DNA from: Nocardia huaxiensis
Lineage (GTDB): Bacteria > Actinomycetota > Actinomycetes > Mycobacteriales > Mycobacteriaceae
Assembly: GCF_013744875.1 (NCBI RefSeq)
Contig: NZ_CP059399.1
Coordinates: 5,828,001-5,892,000, forward strand
Direction: 5' to 3'
Length of the DNA: 64,000 bases
A model generated the notes under the pieces. It had not been told where the DNA came from. It searched no databases and was given only the letters and a program-made list of their open reading frames with translations. This document shows, piece by piece, positions 61,977 to 64,000 of the stretch. Each line of letters starts with the position of its first letter. Position 1 is the first letter of the stretch. The position numbers were made by a program, and so were the translations under genes.

Positions 61977-63623
61977 CTATTCGGCGTACAGGGCTTCGAT
62001 CTCGGTGGCGTACTTGGCGTTGATGGGCTTACGCCGCAACTTCCCGGTCGGGGTCAGCTCGTCACCGCCCTCGTTCCACAGCGTCGGGAGCACGGCGAAC
62101 TTCTTGATCTGCTCCACCCGGGCGAGTTTGGCGTTGCCCTCGTCCACACCCTGCTGAACGACGGCGAGCACGCGAGCGTCTTTGGCCAGCACCGCCGGAT
62201 CGGGCTCGATCCCGAACTTCTCCGCGAACGCGGGCACCGCGGCACCGTCGAGGGTGATGAGGGCGACGTTGTAGGGCCGCCCGTCACCGATCGCGATCAC
62301 CTTGTCGATCAGCATGGAGGAGGTGGAGATGGCGCTCTCGATATTGCTGGGCGACATGTTCTTTCCGCCCGCGTTGATGATGAGCTCCTTCTTGCGGTCG
62401 ACGATGGTGTAGTAGCCCTCGTCGTCCACCGTCACCACATCGCCGGTGTGCACCCACCCGTCGGCGTCCTTGGCCTCGGCGGTCTGCACCGGGTCGTTGC
62501 GGTAGCCCTTCATGGTGAAGGGCGCACGGATCAGCAGCTCACCATCCTCGAGCACCCGGGCTTCGTAGCCGGGCAGCAGGGTGCCGATGGTGCCGGGTTT
62601 GGCGAGTTCCGGCGGCGCGGCGGTGGCCAGGCCGATCTCGGACATGCCCCAGATGTCGGTGACCGGGATGCGCAGCTTGCGCAGGAAATTGAAGACGCCC
62701 AGCGGGCAGGCCGCCGCACCGGACATCGCCCATCGCACCTGGTCGAGTCCGAGCTTGGCGCGGATCGCGTCGATCACCTGCGGGACGTCGGCGTCGAATC
62801 CGGCACGCAGCTGATCGTTGCCCGCGAGCTGCAATTCCACACCGGCCTTGAGCTTCTCCCACACTCTCGGAACCGCCGAGAACACCGTCGGCCGCACGTC
62901 CGCCAGCGTCTGCGGCAGCTTGGAGAGATCGTTGAGAGTCGTCAACTGCGCACCGTAGACGACGCCGAAATAGTAGGTGACACAGCGGTCGGCGGCATGC
63001 GCCGACGGCAGGTACGAGATCACACGGTCGCCGCTTTCGATCGGGAACGCGCTCGTGACCGCGGCCGCCATCGCCAGCACACCGCTGTGGGTGTGCTCGA
63101 CGCCCTTCGGCGGGCCGGTGGTGCCCGAGGTGTAGATCATGCACAGCACGTCGTCGGGCAGTACCGCGTTCCATGCGGCGTCGAAGTCGAAATCCGGTGC
63201 GGGCGCGAGACGATCGAGGTCACCTTCTTCCACGACGAGGAGGTGGTCGATGTCGGCGCCGGACTCGTGCAACGTGGCCAGGTACTGCCGCTCGGTGATG
63301 AGGATCCTCGCACCCGAATGGGCGAGCAGATAGTTGATCTGGTCGGGCGCGGAGGTGTTGTAGATCGAGAAGGTGGTCGCGCCGAGGTGGTTGGCGGCCA
63401 TCTCGGCGAGGTTGAACTCCGGCCGGTTGGTGAGCAGGGAAGCGAACACGTCACCGCGGCGCAGGCCGAGGGCCGCCAGTCCGCCGGCGATGCGGCGTAC
63501 TTCGGCATCGAACTCGGCCCACGTATAGCTCTGCGCGCCGTCGTAGCTGCGCAGTGCGACGGTGTCGGGGTGGTCGGCCACCTGGCGCTGGAATGCCTGG
63601 GGCATGGTCTGTGGATCGGGCAC
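61977..63623 (-). CDS. fadD: long-chain acyl-CoA synthetase (FadD family)
   Basis: A 548-residue ANL ligase of the FACL/FadD15-like type: MIYTSGTTGPPKGVEHTH, SYLPSAHAADRCVTYYFGV, RVWEKLKAGVELQLAG, MSEIGLATAAP, HTGDVVTVDDEGYYTIVDRKKELIINAGGKNMSPSNIE and C-terminal LTPTGKLRRKPINAKY. It would activate long-chain or polycyclic acids. GTG 63623 follows AGGAG; the extension to 63683 is not family-like. TATAGT (63647-63642, minus) is a likely -10 box giving a short leader. First gene of the unit with the two SCO6745-like genes. Confidence 0.92.
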   Translation of the reverse strand: MPDPQTMPQAFQRQVADHPDTVALRSYDGAQSYTWAEFDAEVRRIAGGLAALGLRRGDVFASLLTNRPEFNLAEMAANHLGATTFSIYNTSAPDQINYLLAHSGARILITERQYLATLHESGADIDHLLVVEEGDLDRLAPAPDFDFDAAWNAVLPDDVLCMIYTSGTTGPPKGVEHTHSGVLAMAAAVTSAFPIESGDRVISYLPSAHAADRCVTYYFGVVYGAQLTTLNDLSKLPQTLADVRPTVFSAVPRVWEKLKAGVELQLAGNDQLRAGFDADVPQVIDAIRAKLGLDQVRWAMSGAAACPLGVFNFLRKLRIPVTDIWGMSEIGLATAAPPELAKPGTIGTLLPGYEARVLEDGELLIRAPFTMKGYRNDPVQTAEAKDADGWVHTGDVVTVDDEGYYTIVDRKKELIINAGGKNMSPSNIESAISTSSMLIDKVIAIGDGRPYNVALITLDGAAVPAFAEKFGIEPDPAVLAKDARVLAVVQQGVDEGNAKLARVEQIKKFAVLPTLWNEGGDELTPTGKLRRKPINAKYATEIEALYAE

Positions 63624-63684
63624 GGATACTCCTGGTGAATCACTATATTGACGAAGGGTGGTCACTTCGCGGGAGGGCCGCATC

Positions 63685-63702
63685 GGGCCGTCCGTACGGT
63701 CG
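63685..63702. promoter_or_regulatory. TGACCG-type operator, site H (FadD/SCO6745 unit)
   Basis: GGGCCGTCCGTACGGTCG; inner bases match the consensus, while the outer three on the left and one on the right differ. It is 62 bases before the FadD GTG and about 38 bases upstream of the TATAGT -10 box, so it would overlap or adjoin the -35 region. It is also 18 bases before the end of the alpha/beta hydrolase gene's stop. Confidence 0.6.
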
Positions 63703-63719
63703 CTCCTCGGAAGCGGCTG

Positions 63720-64000
63720 TCAGAAGCTGGTGAGGCCGACCGGCTGCGACGACAATCCGCGCAGGCGAACGATTTCGGCGTTGAACTCGTCGGCGTTCTG
63801 CATGTTGCTGGCATGTCCGCTGTCGGCGAGTACGACTTCACGGTCCAGATGCCCTGCCGCTCTGAACAATTGCGCGGTACGAGCCGATTCACTCGGGGGA
63901 AGCAGGCCGTCGCGAGCGCCGTACAGCACGGTCGTCGGCACCCGCAGTGCCTGCACACCGTCCGAAGCATCGATGTGCTGCATCACTTTGGCCCACCGCG
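63720..64000 (-). CDS. alpha/beta hydrolase, C-terminal part only
   Basis: The frame is open to the window edge, so the 5' part of the gene lies beyond 64000; the visible 93 residues read RWAKVMQHIDASDGVQALRV then PTTVLYGARDGLLPPSESAR and VVLADSGHASNMQNADEFNAEIVRL. VLYGARDGLLP holds the usual acid residue and DSGHASNMQNADEFN the catalytic His of alpha/beta hydrolases of the MhpC/dehalogenase type. The substrate is not evident. It is transcribed toward the FadD unit, which has its own operator. Confidence 0.8.
   Translation of the reverse strand, partial: RWAKVMQHIDASDGVQALRVPTTVLYGARDGLLPPSESARTAQLFRAAGHLDREVVLADSGHASNMQNADEFNAEIVRLRGLSSQPVGLTSF

Overview
The window is GC-rich, densely coding DNA from a mycolic-acid-type actinomycete. 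Nocardia fits best; Rhodococcus or a mycobacterial relative is possible. The evidence is a complete yrbEAB-mceABCDEF lipid-import operon, many fadD/fadE/ech/thiolase genes, FadE5-, ChoD- and FprB-like proteins, GTG starts, and long chains of ATGA/GTGA stop-start overlaps. I see no rRNA, tRNA, insertion sequence, phage gene or CRISPR array, and no gene-free stretch longer than 300 bases.

Layout. (1) 1-11357, minus strand: a run of nine genes read from 11357 leftwards: AMP-forming acyl-CoA ligase, Zn-alcohol dehydrogenase, aldehyde dehydrogenase, cytochrome P450, thiolase-like Ltp protein, DUF35 protein, acyl-CoA dehydrogenase, ADP-forming acyl-CoA synthetase, and an unrecognised gene cut by the window edge. 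A divergent TetR gene (11607) and a nearly perfect 30-bp palindrome (11491-11520) lie at its head. (2) 12290-27376, minus strand: a fifteen-gene beta-oxidation operon from fadA and fadB through two Ltp proteins, DUF35, three acyl-CoA dehydrogenases, two hotdog proteins, two SDRs, a FadD, a MaoC hydratase and an enoyl-CoA hydratase. A divergent TetR gene (27505) and a good promoter (27430-27458) stand at its head. (3) 28158-38687, minus strand: yrbEAB-mceABCDEF, one Mce-associated protein and a translationally coupled CvnA-like histidine kinase. (4) 38957-41939, plus strand: HSL-type esterase, DUF445 membrane protein, TetR regulator. (5) 42013-51079, minus strand: a second P450/FadD/DUF35/Ltp/ECH/SDR/acyl-CoA dehydrogenase module, with a divergent FprB-type ferredoxin reductase (51177-52826). 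(6) 52883-63623, minus strand: kinase-like phosphotransferase, two aldehyde dehydrogenases and a Zn-alcohol dehydrogenase; a ChoD-like GMC oxidoreductase; two tandem SCO6745-like proteins and a FadD. A truncated alpha/beta hydrolase ends the window.

How it works together (inference). The Mce system would import a hydrophobic substrate. The esterase, GMC oxidase, P450s, alcohol and aldehyde dehydrogenases would release and oxidise it to an acid. FadD enzymes would make the CoA thioester. Acyl-CoA dehydrogenases, hydratases and Ltp-DUF35 pairs would shorten the chain, the last probably by retro-aldol cleavage as in sterol side-chain catabolism. No steroid-ring genes (kstD, hsa) are present, so the substrate may be a sterol side chain, a terpenoid or another branched lipid.

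The most notable signal is a repeated 18-bp palindrome, consensus TGACCGnnCGnnCGGTCA. It occurs eight times between 38.7 and 63.7 kb, before nearly every transcription unit there, including the mce operon and the TetR gene at 41274. It marks a local single-regulator regulon that excludes the two left-hand operons, which carry different operators. Regions 1 and 5/6 hold paralogous copies of the same enzyme set under different control.
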